Shown piece by piece: positions 36,292-46,662 of a DNA stretch of 64,000 nt; the first letter of the stretch is position 1; every line of letters starts with the position of its first letter. A program made the position numbers and the translations under genes. The notes beneath the pieces were generated by a model. That model saw nothing but the letters and a program-made list of their open reading frames with translations. It did not search any database and was not told where the DNA came from. Source of the stretch: Bacillus weihaiensis (GTDB lineage: Bacteria; Bacillota; Bacilli; Bacillales; Bacillaceae); assembly GCF_001889165.1 (NCBI RefSeq), contig NZ_CP016020.1:2454501-2518500 (forward strand), in the 5' to 3' direction.

Positions 36292-37350
36292 TTGACCACA
36301 TTTTTTAACAAACGTACAATTCTCACAATCGTAACTATCATAATAATAGGGATTATTGGATTTTTCATCCTTCCTATTTCTGTTCCATTAATCGTAGCAT
36401 TTGTTACAGCCCTCTTTCTTGAACCAGCTATTAAGTTGCTTCAACATAGAGCGAAGCTGAACAGACAGTTGTCTGTCCTATTTGTTTTCTTATTATTTGT
36501 CGTCCTTATAGGTGTGTCCGGTTATATTCTAACAACAAAGGTAATTGGAGAAGTTGTTCAAATTGTAGATAACGCTCCATCCTATATAAACGAAATTACA
36601 AAAGTCTGGGAAAACTTTCAAGATGATTTGACAACAACTACGAAGGATTTACCTCAATTTATTGTCAACGAGATAAGTGATCAGGTAACAAATTTCCTTC
36701 AAACAGCAAGAACTGATCTGACAAGCTATGTAAATATAGATAATATAAAAGCTTTATTTACAAATATTCCAAACTATTTAGTTAATTTGATTGTCTATTT
36801 AATTGCTCTTTTCTTATTCATGTTAGAACTCCCAAGATTAAAGCTAAAATTTTATTCTTATTTAACCCAAAAAACAGCTGAAAAAGTAGCATTTATGACT
36901 TCGAGACTTAATTTCGTTGTAATGGGTTTTATAAAGGCTCAGTTCTTAGTAAGTGTAATTATTTTTGTCACAACGTTTATCGGTTTATTGTTTATCGCAC
37001 CCGAAATTGCTTTAATTATGTCTCTCATTATTTGGATTATTGATGTTATCCCCTTAATAGGTTCAATTATTATTATGGGACCTTGGTCACTCTACCACTT
37101 AATTACTGGAGATGTTACTTTAGCTGCAAAGTTAGGAATTCTAACAGTTATCTTACTTGTTATTAGACGAACAATCGAACCAAAAGTAATGGGCACCCAC
37201 ATTGGTTTATCTCCTTTATCAACTTTAATCTCTATGTATTTAGGATTAAAATTGTTTGGTGTATTAGGTTTCTTCATTGGTCCAATGTTATTAATTGTTT
37301 ACAATTCTGCTCGTGAAGCAGGAATTATTAAAATTAAATTTAAAATATAA
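36292..37350 (+). CDS. AI-2E (YtvI/PerM-type) family membrane transporter
   Basis: 352 residues with about seven to eight spans. Paired N-terminal helices (about 12-45), an extracytoplasmic loop (about 80-165) and a C-terminal membrane bundle ending in the family signature GTHIGLSPLSTLISMYLGLK. AI-2E exporter-family proteins carry varied cargo; YtvI members are sporulation-linked, but this assignment is by family only. TTG start about eight bases after AGAGGGG. Monocistronic, with its own terminator. Confidence 0.88.
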   Translation: MTTFFNKRTILTIVTIIIIGIIGFFILPISVPLIVAFVTALFLEPAIKLLQHRAKLNRQLSVLFVFLLFVVLIGVSGYILTTKVIGEVVQIVDNAPSYINEITKVWENFQDDLTTTTKDLPQFIVNEISDQVTNFLQTARTDLTSYVNIDNIKALFTNIPNYLVNLIVYLIALFLFMLELPRLKLKFYSYLTQKTAEKVAFMTSRLNFVVMGFIKAQFLVSVIIFVTTFIGLLFIAPEIALIMSLIIWIIDVIPLIGSIIIMGPWSLYHLITGDVTLAAKLGILTVILLVIRRTIEPKVMGTHIGLSPLSTLISMYLGLKLFGVLGFFIGPMLLIVYNSAREAGIIKIKFKI

Positions 37351-37386
37351 GCGAGGATATGGGTCTCCCCTACTCCTCGCTTTTTT
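37351..37386 (+). terminator. Terminator of the AI-2E family gene
   Basis: GCGAGGA (37351-37357) pairs with TCCTCGC (37374-37380) and is followed by TTTTTT; the stem begins at the base after the stop codon. Confidence 0.82.
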
Positions 37387-37615
37387 AATCGATTTCTTTA
37401 CGTTTCATGTTAATTTTCTAGCACAATGTATGTTTAATTTCTAAGCATAGGCTCTTGCTTACCAACTGTAAAGCGTTCTGAGCAGGCAGATGAGCTAAGG
37501 AAAGTCTCAAATTCAATAGGATAATCAAGTTTGGTAGGTGTTTATCTGTAAAGAATAGCCACGTCTTTCTTAACTATCTAGTTGTACGCACCTTATGATA
37601 ATGAATTACTTCCTC

Positions 37616-38140
37616 TTATAAGTTATCTCTTTTTTGCATTTCCCACTTTAAAAACGACCCTTCCTTAGATTGACATATGAAGCCTAAGCGATTTAATAGA
37701 TGGATTACTTGTTCTTGGTCTCGTCTACACTCCATCACAATCTTTTTTACAGACTTTTGATAAGTCAACCAATCGATTAATGCGTCAATTGCTTCATACG
37801 CAATTGTTTCATCTGTTGTTTTTTCTTTTGAAATGTCAAGATGATAATCTAAAGAAACTGTTCCATCTTTTATAGGACGGCCTTCCATGACTAAATCTCC
37901 TATAATTTTCTTTTCCTCATACAAAATAATCAACCAAAATCCAAAATCATTATCTTTCTTATCTGTTTCTAATTCCTCAATATAATATGGTAAAAATCCC
38001 TTTACAATAGAAGACGGCCATGAGGCAGGAATACCGATTGGAGACCTTTTTTCTAATTCCTTTCTATGAAAAATAAGTGACTTTGCAATATCAAGTGAAC
38101 ATGGCACGATCATTAAACGATTTGTAAGTATTTCAATCAA
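37616..38140 (-). CDS. RimJ/RimL-type GNAT acetyltransferase
   Basis: 174 residues with the RimJ/L pattern: LTNRLMIVPCSLDIAKSLI at the start, VSLDYHLDISKEK (about 107-119), and a C-terminal VKKIVMECRRDQEQVIHLLN then RLGF (about 138-161). It lacks a clear QxxGxG pyrophosphate loop, so binding of acetyl-CoA is less certain than in the other GNATs. TTG start seven bases behind GAGGGGAGA. Substrate unknown. Confidence 0.8.
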   Translation of the reverse strand: MIEILTNRLMIVPCSLDIAKSLIFHRKELEKRSPIGIPASWPSSIVKGFLPYYIEELETDKKDNDFGFWLIILYEEKKIIGDLVMEGRPIKDGTVSLDYHLDISKEKTTDETIAYEAIDALIDWLTYQKSVKKIVMECRRDQEQVIHLLNRLGFICQSKEGSFLKWEMQKRDNL

Positions 38141-38432
38141 GACATTCTCTCCCCTCTAGCTTAGTTGCCTTCCCTTCTAAACGATGTTCATTCATTGTGT
38201 GTAGGTGTAGGAAGAAAGTTAACGATTCTACACCTGTTTATAGAGCAAGGTGAGAGTGATACAAATAAGGGTTGTTCCCCATCACATTGTTCATATAAAT
38301 CAAACATTTGCAGTAGTGAAAGCTACTCGGAGATTTACATTATGAAGAAACAAAAGTACAGAGAATTTGATCAGGCTTGGTGCATTAATCAATAAAGATA
38401 TCTCTTGAAAACGGCAAATGACAATAAAAAGA

Positions 38433-38465
38433 GGGTGGTTTAGAACATTTTATTCTAAACCACCC
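38433..38465 (-). terminator. Terminator of the DUF420 gene
   Basis: GGGTGGTTTAGAA (38433-38445) and TTCTAAACCACCC (38453-38465) pair perfectly, followed on the minus strand by TCTTTTTATTG. The rest of 38141-38476 shows no gene; a 76-codon plus-strand frame there has no ribosome site. Confidence 0.9.
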
Positions 38466-38476
38466 ATGAAATATGT

Positions 38477-38944
38477 TTAAAAACCTAATATTGCTTTAAT
38501 AACCGATGTTGTTTCTCCACCATGGTAAAAAACGTAAAGTAATAAATAAACAGCTAAACCCGTAATTCCAGTAAAAAACCAAACAATACTCGTAACAGGA
38601 CCAAGCTTACGATGCTTTTCATATTTTTTCTTATAACCAGTAACTAAGGAGATTATTCCTAGAACAGCACCAACTGTAGCCAAAGTTATATGAAAGATTA
38701 AGAAAATAGTATAATAAATCTTAATATCATCTGGACCACCAAAGGCTGTATTACCAATAAAAATGGTTCTAGAAGCATAGATAATGAAGAAAAGCACGGC
38801 AAAGACTGCTGCAATTGTCATTACTTTTATATGTGCATTAATTTTTCGTTGTTTTATTAAGTACCATCCAATCGCAACAGAAATTGCACTTAATACGATA
38901 AATGTTGTACTAATAGTCGGTAAAATTGGTAATGAAGTATTCAT
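38477..38944 (-). CDS. DUF420 family membrane protein (YozB-like)
   Basis: 155 residues, five membrane spans, with IYASRTIFIGNTAFGGPDD and ILFHITLATVGAVLG-like segments that identify DUF420. Several of the conserved histidines (HIK, FHI, HRK and the YHGG motif) could bind a metal or heme, and the family is found beside cytochrome oxidase genes. ATG behind AGAGAGGA six bases away; the frame extends 21 codons upstream without a ribosome site. It follows ctaG by 68 bases on the same strand and is probably cotranscribed. Confidence 0.88.
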   Translation of the reverse strand: MNTSLPILPTISTTFIVLSAISVAIGWYLIKQRKINAHIKVMTIAAVFAVLFFIIYASRTIFIGNTAFGGPDDIKIYYTIFLIFHITLATVGAVLGIISLVTGYKKKYEKHRKLGPVTSIVWFFTGITGLAVYLLLYVFYHGGETTSVIKAILGF

Positions 38945-39012
38945 TTTTCGTCCTCTCTTGTAAACAATTTTCCTATGTAGGGACTGACTCCTTAACAAGT
39001 CAGCCAATTCAT

Positions 39013-39912
39013 TTAGTTAGGTTTCGGTGAAAGGGTTTCTTGTAACTCAAGTTCATCTTTCTTTCGTTCATTTCCAGCCCATTGAAAAAAGATATAGGCA
39101 AGTATTGTTCCATATACAATTTCTTGTATTATCTTCATAAGAACCCCGCCTAACTGTTGATCTTCAACGGTTGGAAGTATGTTAAACATTTCAGGACCTG
39201 TTAAATTTAACCCTGAGAGCATATCTGCTGGAACACATAACTGTAAAGCATTAATCCAAGCTTGAGGCTCAGAGTATGTTAAGTATAGTGGGTCTGTTGC
39301 AAAGATAATTAATGCACAGGCTGGTGTTAATAATACACCGTCTGCAAAGATATAACCTACTTTCTTTATACCTGTAAGCGATTTCCAATCTGGCAATGTG
39401 TTTAAAAGTGGCCACCACATTAACATAGCACCAAAGAAAATGACAGTCGACATTATAGAGTGATACACAGGATCTGTTTTAACAAAATCAAAGACTAAAG
39501 GTACATGATAGATAGAGAATATGCCATTAAAAAGGATTAGTGCAATAATAGGATTAGTCAATACCTTTAGTATTGGCTTAATAACAGGCCTGTATATTAA
39601 CGTTTTCCATAACCAATTAGGAATACCTAAAATAAGTAATGGAGGAACAACAAGATACAAAATCGCCATTTGTGTCATATGGGCACTAAACATGATATGA
39701 CCAAGCAAATCTACAGGACTCCCCTTACTAATATAAAGCGTGAAAATAGCAAGGACAAAGAGAATTTTTTGTTTAGTAGGAATAGGTTCACTTTCCTTGA
39801 ATTTATGACGCCAAGGTCCAATAATTAAGAAATATAAGATGGTTATTAACACAAGAATAAGTAGAAAGTAAGGACTCCATAATGCACGAAATCCGAATAT
39901 ATCAAAGCTCAT
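39013..39912 (-). CDS. ctaG: CtaG, cytochrome caa3 oxidase assembly factor
   Basis: Membrane protein (299 residues, about seven spans) of the CtaG_caa3 family required for an active caa3 oxidase, thought to act in copper insertion. Begins [20 protein letters not shown] and contains [20 protein letters not shown] (about 72-91), with conserved His and Met residues. It is separated from ctaF by a strong terminator, so expression can differ from the oxidase subunits. Confidence 0.94.
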   Translation of the reverse strand: MSFDIFGFRALWSPYFLLILVLITILYFLIIGPWRHKFKESEPIPTKQKILFVLAIFTLYISKGSPVDLLGHIMFSAHMTQMAILYLVVPPLLILGIPNWLWKTLIYRPVIKPILKVLTNPIIALILFNGIFSIYHVPLVFDFVKTDPVYHSIMSTVIFFGAMLMWWPLLNTLPDWKSLTGIKKVGYIFADGVLLTPACALIIFATDPLYLTYSEPQAWINALQLCVPADMLSGLNLTGPEMFNILPTVEDQQLGGVLMKIIQEIVYGTILAYIFFQWAGNERKKDELELQETLSPKPN

Positions 39913-40051
39913 ATGTTTTCAGCTCCTTAAGCTAGTCCTTCACAAATATTATACACATCCAATCAAACTCTATCAATGAACGTTCTATGACAAATACATA
40001 TTCTAATTTGAAGATCGTCATTGAAGAATGAATATCTCTTTAAACCACAGG

Positions 40052-40087
40052 AAAAAGAGCAATTAGCGAAAGCCAATTGCTCTTTTT
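40052..40087 (-). terminator. Terminator of the ctaB-F operon
   Basis: AAAAAGAGCAATT (40052-40064) and AATTGCTCTTTTT (40075-40087) pair perfectly around a ten-base loop, directly behind ctaF. Confidence 0.92.
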
Positions 40088-40097
40088 CATAAGAGAT

Positions 40098-40430
40098 TTA
40101 CCACCAGATAATTGTCATAAATGCTAGAACAGTAAGTCCTGCAACACCAACACCTGAGAACAAGAATAAAGCTGCTGCCTCATGGCCTCTATGACTCATA
40201 TGCATAAAATAATAGAGTTGGAAAATAACTTGAATGACTGCCAATGTGATGATAAATGGAATCTTAAACCATTCGCCAATTCCGTCATAGCCAACTGCAA
40301 TAAACGCTATAATTGTTAAGAAAATCATCATAGAAAAAGTTATGATTTGGTGCTTCATATCTTCTGCATTTTTTTTACGGCGGTAAGTAAGATCTACTTT
40401 AGGGTTTGCTGAATTGTGATTATTTGCCAT
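40098..40430 (-). CDS. ctaF: CtaF, cytochrome c oxidase subunit IVB
   Basis: Small subunit IV of the caa3 oxidase, 110 residues with three spans (about 30-48, 56-75 and 85-105), and FQLYYFMHMSHRGHE (about 71-85) as family marker. The ATG at 40430 lies seven bases after GGTGGGA; a TTG one codon before is less likely. Last gene of ctaB-C-D-E-F. Confidence 0.95.
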   Translation of the reverse strand: MANNHNSANPKVDLTYRRKKNAEDMKHQIITFSMMIFLTIIAFIAVGYDGIGEWFKIPFIITLAVIQVIFQLYYFMHMSHRGHEAAALFLFSGVGVAGLTVLAFMTIIWW

Positions 40431-40434
40431 CAAT

Positions 40435-41061
40435 TTATCCCACCATTCCCATTAAGTATACTACTGTAAAGATAAATACCCAAACTACGTCAATAAAATG
40501 CCAATATAAACTAGCTAAATAGTATTTAGGCGCATTGTATAAGCTTAAGCCACGTTTAGCATTACGAACAATTAAAGTTGTGATCCAAAGAAGACCAAAT
40601 GCAACGTGAAGACCATGTGTTCCAACTAACGTATAGAAAGCCGATCCTAATGCACTACTTGTAATTGTAAACTCAAATTCATGAACATAATGGTTAAATT
40701 CATAAATCTCAAGCAGGAGGAATGCAAAACCTAAAAGAACAGTGATAATCAACCATAGCTGCATTTTACCAAAATTAAAGTTCTTCATGTGATACATTGC
40801 ATATACACTTGTTAAACTTGATGTTAAAAGTAGCATTGTTGCTACAAACACTAGTGGAATTTCAAATAAATCCTGTGTTGAAGCTCCTCCAGCAGTTGAT
40901 TCACGTAATGCTAAAAATGTTGCGAAGAGACTAGCGAAAAGTACGGTCTCTCCACCTAAGAATAACCAAAAGCCTGTAAACTTATTTTTACCTTCGAGGG
41001 TAGCTCTTTCAGGCGAAGCAGGAAAATTTTCTGCCGTTAATTTTTCCTCAACATTTGCCAT
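40435..41061 (-). CDS. ctaE: CtaE, cytochrome c oxidase subunit III
   Basis: 208 residues with five spans. GTHGLHVAFGLLWI (about 149-162) and WHFIDVVWVFIFTVVYL at the C-terminus are the subunit III signatures. It lacks the first two helices of mitochondrial subunit III, as usual in Bacillus. The ATG overlaps the ctaD stop (TAATG) behind GGAGGG, so translation is coupled. Confidence 0.96.
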   Translation of the reverse strand: MANVEEKLTAENFPASPERATLEGKNKFTGFWLFLGGETVLFASLFATFLALRESTAGGASTQDLFEIPLVFVATMLLLTSSLTSVYAMYHMKNFNFGKMQLWLIITVLLGFAFLLLEIYEFNHYVHEFEFTITSSALGSAFYTLVGTHGLHVAFGLLWITTLIVRNAKRGLSLYNAPKYYLASLYWHFIDVVWVFIFTVVYLMGMVG

Positions 41062-42926
41062 TATGCTTTCCCTCCTTTATCTTCATTCATTAAATCTTCT
41101 TTATGAATATGATATCCATGATCATCAATAATAGATCGTAGGAACATTGCAGCCAACGTAATAATAAAACCAACAAAGATTGCTGCTAATCCCCAGCTAT
41201 AGTCTTCACGATACATCAAACCAAATGATACAACGAATAATCCAAATGACATGATGAAAGGTAAGATTGAACCATTAGGCATATGAATGTCACCAAGAGG
41301 CTCAGCAGGTGTCATCTCTTTGTTACCCTCCATTTTTTCAATCCATAAAGCATCTAATCCACGAACAAGTGGCGTTTGTTTAAAGTTATATTCAGGTGGT
41401 GGAGATGGAATTGCCCACTCAAGTGTACGACCATCACCCCAAGGATCCATGCCAACCTTCTTACCTTTAATAGCTGTTAAAACAATATTATAAAGTAAGA
41501 TAATCGTAGCAGCGGCCATTAAAAACGCACCGACTGTACTAATAGCATTTCCTACATTCAATCCTTGACCTGGCAGGAAAGTGAATACACGACGAGGCAT
41601 ACCCATTAACCCTAAGAAATGCTGGATAAAGAAAGTTAGGTGGAATCCAATAAAGAATAGGATAAATGTAACGATATTTAACTTTTCATTAAGCATTTTA
41701 CCAAACATTGTTGGCCACCAATAAATTGCTCCAGCAAATAATGAAAATACTACTCCACCAACAATAACATAGTGGAAGTGAGCGACAACAAAGTAAGTGT
41801 CATGGTACTGATAGTCAGCTGCTGCAGCCGCAAGCATAACACCTGTTACCCCACCCATTACGAAAGTTGGAATGAAAGCAACAGACCAGATCATTGGAGA
41901 AGTAAATCGAATAGATCCTCCCCAAATCGTAAATAGCCAGTTAAAGATCTTAATTCCTGTAGGTACAGCAATAGCCATAGTTGCTACAGCAAAAATAGCG
42001 TTTGCAATTGGACCTAAGCCAGTCGTAAACATGTGGTGAGCCCACACCATGAAGCCTAAGAATCCAATTAAAACGGTAGCAAATACCATTGAAGAATATC
42101 CGAATAAGCGTTTTCTAGCGAACACCGGAAGAATATCCGAGAAAATACCAAATGCTGGTAAAATTAAGATGTATACTTCAGGATGTCCGAAGATCCAGAA
42201 TAAATGCTCCCATATTACAGTGTTACCACCTAGAGCTGGGTTAAAAAATGCTGTATCAAACAAGCGGTCAAACATTAGTAGCGCTAATCCTACAGTTAAT
42301 GCAGGGAATGCAAATAAGATAAGTGCAGATGCTACAAATGTCGTCCAAGTAAACAGTGGCATACGCATATACGTCATACCAGGGGCACGCATATTAATAA
42401 TAGTTACAAGGAAGTTTATCCCGGCTATAAGTGTACCAATACCGGACACCTGTAAACCTAGTAAATAAAAATCTACACCATGTCCAGGTGAATGTAATGC
42501 TAAGGAAGCATATGAAGTCCAACCCGCGTCAGGTGCTCCGTCTAAAAACCAACTTAAGTTTAGGAAGATTCCTCCAAAGAAGAATAACCAAAAACCTAAA
42601 GAGTTTAAAAACGGAAATGCTACGTCACGTGCACCAATTTGTAAAGGTACAACTGCATTCATTAATGCAAATAATAATGGCATTGCTGCCAGAAATATCA
42701 TAGTCGTTCCATGCATTGTTAGTATTTCGTTATAAAGGCCTGCACTAACAAAGTCATTATCTGGAACGGCCAGCTGAATACGTATCAGCATCGCTTCTAA
42801 TCCACCAACAAGGAAGAAGAAGCCACCGGATATCAGGTAAAGGATCGCAATCTTTTTATGGTCAACAGTTGTTAAGTAGTCCCATATTGTTGCACCGATC
42901 CCCTTTTTCTGAGTTAACGTGCTCAC
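41061..42926 (-). CDS. ctaD: CtaD, caa3 cytochrome c oxidase subunit I
   Basis: Heme-copper catalytic subunit, 621 residues, with the 12 core spans plus two C-terminal ones. MHGTTMIF carries the low-spin heme ligand (about 72), WIFGHPEVYILILPAFG the CuB ligand and cross-linked Tyr (about 247-263), HHMFTTG the two CuB histidines (about 297), and YFVVAHFHYVIVG the heme a3 and heme a ligands (about 383-395). GTG start after GGGAGGT. Reduces oxygen and pumps protons. Confidence 0.97.
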   Translation of the reverse strand: MSTLTQKKGIGATIWDYLTTVDHKKIAILYLISGGFFFLVGGLEAMLIRIQLAVPDNDFVSAGLYNEILTMHGTTMIFLAAMPLLFALMNAVVPLQIGARDVAFPFLNSLGFWLFFFGGIFLNLSWFLDGAPDAGWTSYASLALHSPGHGVDFYLLGLQVSGIGTLIAGINFLVTIINMRAPGMTYMRMPLFTWTTFVASALILFAFPALTVGLALLMFDRLFDTAFFNPALGGNTVIWEHLFWIFGHPEVYILILPAFGIFSDILPVFARKRLFGYSSMVFATVLIGFLGFMVWAHHMFTTGLGPIANAIFAVATMAIAVPTGIKIFNWLFTIWGGSIRFTSPMIWSVAFIPTFVMGGVTGVMLAAAAADYQYHDTYFVVAHFHYVIVGGVVFSLFAGAIYWWPTMFGKMLNEKLNIVTFILFFIGFHLTFFIQHFLGLMGMPRRVFTFLPGQGLNVGNAISTVGAFLMAAATIILLYNIVLTAIKGKKVGMDPWGDGRTLEWAIPSPPPEYNFKQTPLVRGLDALWIEKMEGNKEMTPAEPLGDIHMPNGSILPFIMSFGLFVVSFGLMYREDYSWGLAAIFVGFIITLAAMFLRSIIDDHGYHIHKEDLMNEDKGGKA

Positions 42927-42954
42927 AGTGTTACCTCCCTTTTCATTTTGCTAA

Positions 42955-44034
42955 TTAATTACTTGAAACTTTAAGTCCCATTAAGTATTCAGTTAGAGCG
43001 TCAAGCTCTTCATCAGACAATGTATCATATGTGTTTGTCATCTTATTGCCTGGTTTATACGTCTCTGGATCCTTTAACCAATTACGAACATTTTCAGCGT
43101 TATGATCAAGGATACCTGCTACTCGAGCACGCTCACCAAATGTAGCTAGGTTTGGTGCTGTTCTAGCTGCTGCAGGACGCTCATCTGTTGGAGAAATTGC
43201 GTGACACGCAATACAGCCTTTTTCTTCAAATAATTGTTCACCTTGTACAGCTAAATCAGTTGAAGCAACAGCTTCAGCCGTTTCCATGTCAGAGATCCAT
43301 TGGTCAAATTCGTCTCTTGTAATGGCTTTTACTTTAAAGTCCATTAAACCATGTGAAGGTCCGCAAAGCTCAGCACATTTCCCATAGAAATATTCGCCCG
43401 CTTGATCCGCTCTCTCAGAATCAAATGTTAACCACATTTGATTTACATTTTCTGTATTTGTATCCATCTTACCACCAGCAGATGGAATCCAGAATGAGTG
43501 CTTTACATCAGAAGCGATTAAATTAAAGTATACTCTTTCATCAGTCGGCACGATTAAATCTTGACTTGTTACTACTCCATAGTCAGGATATTCAAATTCC
43601 CACCAATAAAGATTTGCTCTTACGTTAACTACAATTGCATCTTCTGGTTTACGGTTTTCATCATCAATTGCGTCTACTTCTGCAAGCTTAAAAGTCGCAG
43701 AAACAACAGGTACTGTTAAAACAATTAATAATAAGATAGGAATTACAGTCCAAATGATTTCTAGCTTATGATTCCCTTCTACTTGAACAGGAATGTTGTT
43801 TTCTTCTCCTTCACGTCTTCTGAACTTCACAATAACGTAAATGAAGATTACTGTTACGACTGCAATGACTACAACCATAATGAGCGTACTTAGGACCATT
43901 AAGTCGTACTGCATATCCGCTACTTCACCAGCAGGCTTAAGTGTGGAAAGAAACGGTTCACCACAGCCGGCTAAGACGAGCGTCAGCATTGCAAATAATG
44001 AAAACAGACGCCATTTTGTCAGCCATTTTCTCAT
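42955..44034 (-). CDS. ctaC: CtaC, caa3 oxidase subunit II fused to cytochrome c
   Basis: 359 residues. Lipoprotein-type signal with lipobox LVLAGC, two membrane spans, the CuA domain with CAELCGPSHGLMDF (Cys, Cys, His and Met ligands) and a C-terminal cytochrome c domain with CIACH heme attachment and a Met in GNKM as distal ligand. This fusion defines the caa3 type. I start at the ATG 44034; a TTG at 44058 precedes the GAGGGG site. 28 bases separate it from ctaD. Confidence 0.95.
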   Translation of the reverse strand: MRKWLTKWRLFSLFAMLTLVLAGCGEPFLSTLKPAGEVADMQYDLMVLSTLIMVVVIAVVTVIFIYVIVKFRRREGEENNIPVQVEGNHKLEIIWTVIPILLLIVLTVPVVSATFKLAEVDAIDDENRKPEDAIVVNVRANLYWWEFEYPDYGVVTSQDLIVPTDERVYFNLIASDVKHSFWIPSAGGKMDTNTENVNQMWLTFDSERADQAGEYFYGKCAELCGPSHGLMDFKVKAITRDEFDQWISDMETAEAVASTDLAVQGEQLFEEKGCIACHAISPTDERPAAARTAPNLATFGERARVAGILDHNAENVRNWLKDPETYKPGNKMTNTYDTLSDEELDALTEYLMGLKVSSN

Positions 44035-44132
44035 AGCTAAATCAAACCCCTCTTTCAATAATTTAAAATTCCCCTTGAAAAATAAAGGAAACCTGTTTAT
44101 AAATAAATTCTTTATAAGAAAGAATTTCGAGA

Positions 44133-45062
44133 TTAAACAATGGTAAAAAGTACCATTGATACAAAGAGAATTGTTAAATAGTTAATGGAATAAACAAACA
44201 TTTTTGTTGCCCATTTCAATTCTTTCTCTTTATTTTTAAAGTCTTTAATTCCAATAACAAACCAACCGATATTTAAGATGGTTGCCAAGATGAGGAATCC
44301 TGTACCTAATTCATATAAGTAGAACGGTAGCGGTAGTAGACATGCAATCCAAACCATAATTTGTCTTTTTGTCACCGCAAAACCATGAACTACCGGTAAC
44401 ATAGGAATGTTTGCCGCACGGTATTCCTCCGTTCTTCTCATAGCTAAAGCCAGGAAATGAGGAGGCTGCCAGATAAACATGATTAAGAATAAAACCCATG
44501 CTTGAACACTTAATGTTGAATCAACTGCAGCCCAACCAATTAATGGCGGTACAGCTCCAGAGATACTACCAATCACAGTATTAATAGTATAAAGTCGTTT
44601 AGACCACATCGTATAAAGAAACACATATGTTACCACACCAACTAATGAAATAATGGTTGCCGTTAGTGTTGTCATTAACATAAAACAAAAGCCTAGAGTT
44701 AGAAGGAAAATACCTATCCACAATGCTTGAATTGGATTCATTTTCCCCGTAACAGTTGGTCTATCCTTTGTTCTTTCCATTAAATGATCGATGTCTCGAT
44801 CGTAGAAATTATTAATAGCACATGAACCTGCTATAACTAATGAAGAACCAATCATAGTAAATAATACAACATCAATATTTCCTAGAAAACCCTTTCCTGA
44901 AAAATAAAGGGCAAGCCAAATGCCTGTAAATGTCGTAATGGCATTTGAGTTTACAATACCAACTTTAATTAATGCTAAGAATTCTTTCCAAATCGTTGTT
45001 TCTCGTATATCGCTAGAAGCTTGGTTCAATGAAGCTTCATCGAAAGTCTTAGTATTAGCCAA
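44133..45062 (-). CDS. ctaB: CtaB, protoheme IX farnesyltransferase (heme O synthase)
   Basis: UbiA-superfamily prenyltransferase converting heme B to heme O. 309 residues, nine spans. The first Asp-rich motif [19 protein letters not shown] (about 85-103) and [17 protein letters not shown] with the second conserved region (about 195-211) are present. TTG start eight bases after AAGGAGG. First gene of the minus-strand operon, divergent from ctaA across 621 bases. Confidence 0.96.
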   Translation of the reverse strand: MANTKTFDEASLNQASSDIRETTIWKEFLALIKVGIVNSNAITTFTGIWLALYFSGKGFLGNIDVVLFTMIGSSLVIAGSCAINNFYDRDIDHLMERTKDRPTVTGKMNPIQALWIGIFLLTLGFCFMLMTTLTATIISLVGVVTYVFLYTMWSKRLYTINTVIGSISGAVPPLIGWAAVDSTLSVQAWVLFLIMFIWQPPHFLALAMRRTEEYRAANIPMLPVVHGFAVTKRQIMVWIACLLPLPFYLYELGTGFLILATILNIGWFVIGIKDFKNKEKELKWATKMFVYSINYLTILFVSMVLFTIV

Positions 45063-45298
45063 ACTACGTACCTCCTTAACGCTCTTTTTTCAAAAAATTA
45101 AACTTTAAAAATATCAGTTAACTAAATTTAGTAGACATTTTTAAACAATTTTCGAAAATAAACTTTATACTTTACTATATTGCATCCTTGCCTTTTATGA
45201 AGGCGGTTGCAATACATATCATTTCCATATAATATCATACTAGAAAAACGCTCATTACAAAACGGTCTACTTGTTATTAAAACATAATTACCTTATTC

Positions 45299-45592
45299 TT
45301 TGTGAACATTTTATGAAGTATTTATGTCGAAATTGTGAAGTTGGATCTTTCCTTCTATATTATGACGTTTCTATTTTATCATAAAATAGGAACACATACT
45401 TAGGAAAAAAAAGTAATTCACTAACTAGTTTGCTGAAAGCTATTAGTTTAGTCTTAAATTGCAGAGTTTAGACACTTATAAATACAAATGTACTGAATGA
45501 ATACTTTCTTACTACCTTTTCATTTAGTTTAACTAGTAGTGAGATCAATCCATCTAGGCTTTCTAATATCTAATAACTTTGTGAACATTTAG
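45299..45592. promoter_or_regulatory. Repeated GTGAACATTT motifs in the ctaB-ctaA divergent region
   Basis: TTTGTGAACATTT occurs at 45299-45311 and 45578-45590, and the shorter GTGAACATTTT recurs at 45675-45685 over the ctaA start. In B. subtilis ctaA and ctaB are under ResD, whose sites resemble TTTGTGAAT; Rex half-sites (TTGTGAA) are also similar. Which regulator acts is an inference. No gene is seen in 45063-45683. Confidence 0.4.
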
Positions 45593-45683
45593 TCTTAGTT
45601 ATTGTCTTTTCGTTCGACATTGTGTACGATCGATTAGTATGACTTATGAACTTATTATTTTACAACATAAGTAGGTGAACATT

Positions 45684-46640
45684 TTGCAACGTGCTCTAAA
45701 GTGGTTTGCTGTTTTTACAACAATCATCATGTTACTCGTCTTAATTGGTGGTGCTTTAGTTACAAAAACCGAGTCTGGTGCAGGGTGTGGGGATTCATGG
45801 CCTTTATGTCATGGAGAAATTATACCAAGTGAAATCACATTTGAGCTTGTCATTGAATTAAGCCATCGTCTTGTAAGCGGTCTTGCTGGACTTGCTGTTT
45901 TGGTTCTTTCAGTATGGGCATGGAGAACAATAGGTCATATTAGAGAAACTAAGTTTTTAAGTATATTGTCCTTTTTCTTCTTAGTCCTCCAAGCATTGAT
46001 TGGTGCAGCAGCAGTAAAATGGGGACAATCCGATGCCGTTCTAGCTCTACATTTTGGTATTTCTCTTATTTCATTTGCATCTGTATTATTATTAACACTA
46101 TTGATATTTGAGGTAGATAAGAAATTTGATGCCAGGTCTCTTCTTATTAGCAAAGAGATGAAATTTCATATGGTTGGTATTATCCTATACTCTTATGTAG
46201 TCGTTTACACAGGTGCTTATGTAAGACATAAAGGAGCGAGTCTAGCGTGTCCTGAGTGGCCTATATGTAGTGGTCGCGCTAACGGACTTCCCACAACTTT
46301 ACATGAATGGATACAAATGGGACATCGATTCGCTGCAGGACTAATCTTTCTTTGGATTACATATGCGGCTTGGCGTGCTATTAGATCCTATAAACATCAG
46401 CGTGTTGTTTACTGGGGCTGGATTATAGCCTTCTGTTTAGTATCATTCCAAGTGACAACAGGAGCGTTAGTTGTTCTAACTGGTTTGAATTTATTTGTCT
46501 CATTGGCACACGCCTTAATTATTTCATGTCTTTTCGGTCTTTTAAGCTACTTTTTATTATTAGTTAGCCGTAGTAACGCACAAGCTGATGTGTTCTCTTC
46601 AAAGAACTCATCAATTCCGAAAAAAGAGGAAACGTTATAA
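45684..46640 (+). CDS. ctaA: CtaA, heme A synthase
   Basis: Membrane enzyme oxidising the heme O methyl group to formyl, giving heme A. 318 residues, eight spans in two four-helix halves. The cysteine pair Cys35/Cys42 in [13 protein letters not shown] and a second pair in [10 protein letters not shown] match B. subtilis exactly; conserved His residues lie in ELSHR and MGHRFAAG. The TTG start at 45684, six bases behind AGTAGGTG, gives (M)QRALKWF; the GTG at 45675 lies in the ribosome site. Confidence 0.95.
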   Translation: MQRALKWFAVFTTIIMLLVLIGGALVTKTESGAGCGDSWPLCHGEIIPSEITFELVIELSHRLVSGLAGLAVLVLSVWAWRTIGHIRETKFLSILSFFFLVLQALIGAAAVKWGQSDAVLALHFGISLISFASVLLLTLLIFEVDKKFDARSLLISKEMKFHMVGIILYSYVVVYTGAYVRHKGASLACPEWPICSGRANGLPTTLHEWIQMGHRFAAGLIFLWITYAAWRAIRSYKHQRVVYWGWIIAFCLVSFQVTTGALVVLTGLNLFVSLAHALIISCLFGLLSYFLLLVSRSNAQADVFSSKNSSIPKKEETL

Positions 46641-46659
46641 TAAACGTTCCCTCTTTTTT
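46623..46659. terminator. Bidirectional terminator between ctaA and phr
   Basis: AAAGAGGAAACGTT (46623-46636) pairs with AACGTTCCCTCTTT (46643-46656), one mismatch, with A and T tracts outside. The ctaA stop codon lies in the loop. Confidence 0.8.
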
Positions 46660-46662
46660 ATT

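Noticed and set aside
38165-38395. 76-codon plus-strand frame with several Cys residues
   Set aside because: No ribosome site or recognisable motif; the spacing of Cys residues is irregular. Treated as chance.
45296-45317. Full Rex operator in the ctaA-ctaB region
   Set aside because: Only one half-site (TTGTGAA) is present; the opposing TTCACAA half is missing, so it is reported only as a repeated motif.
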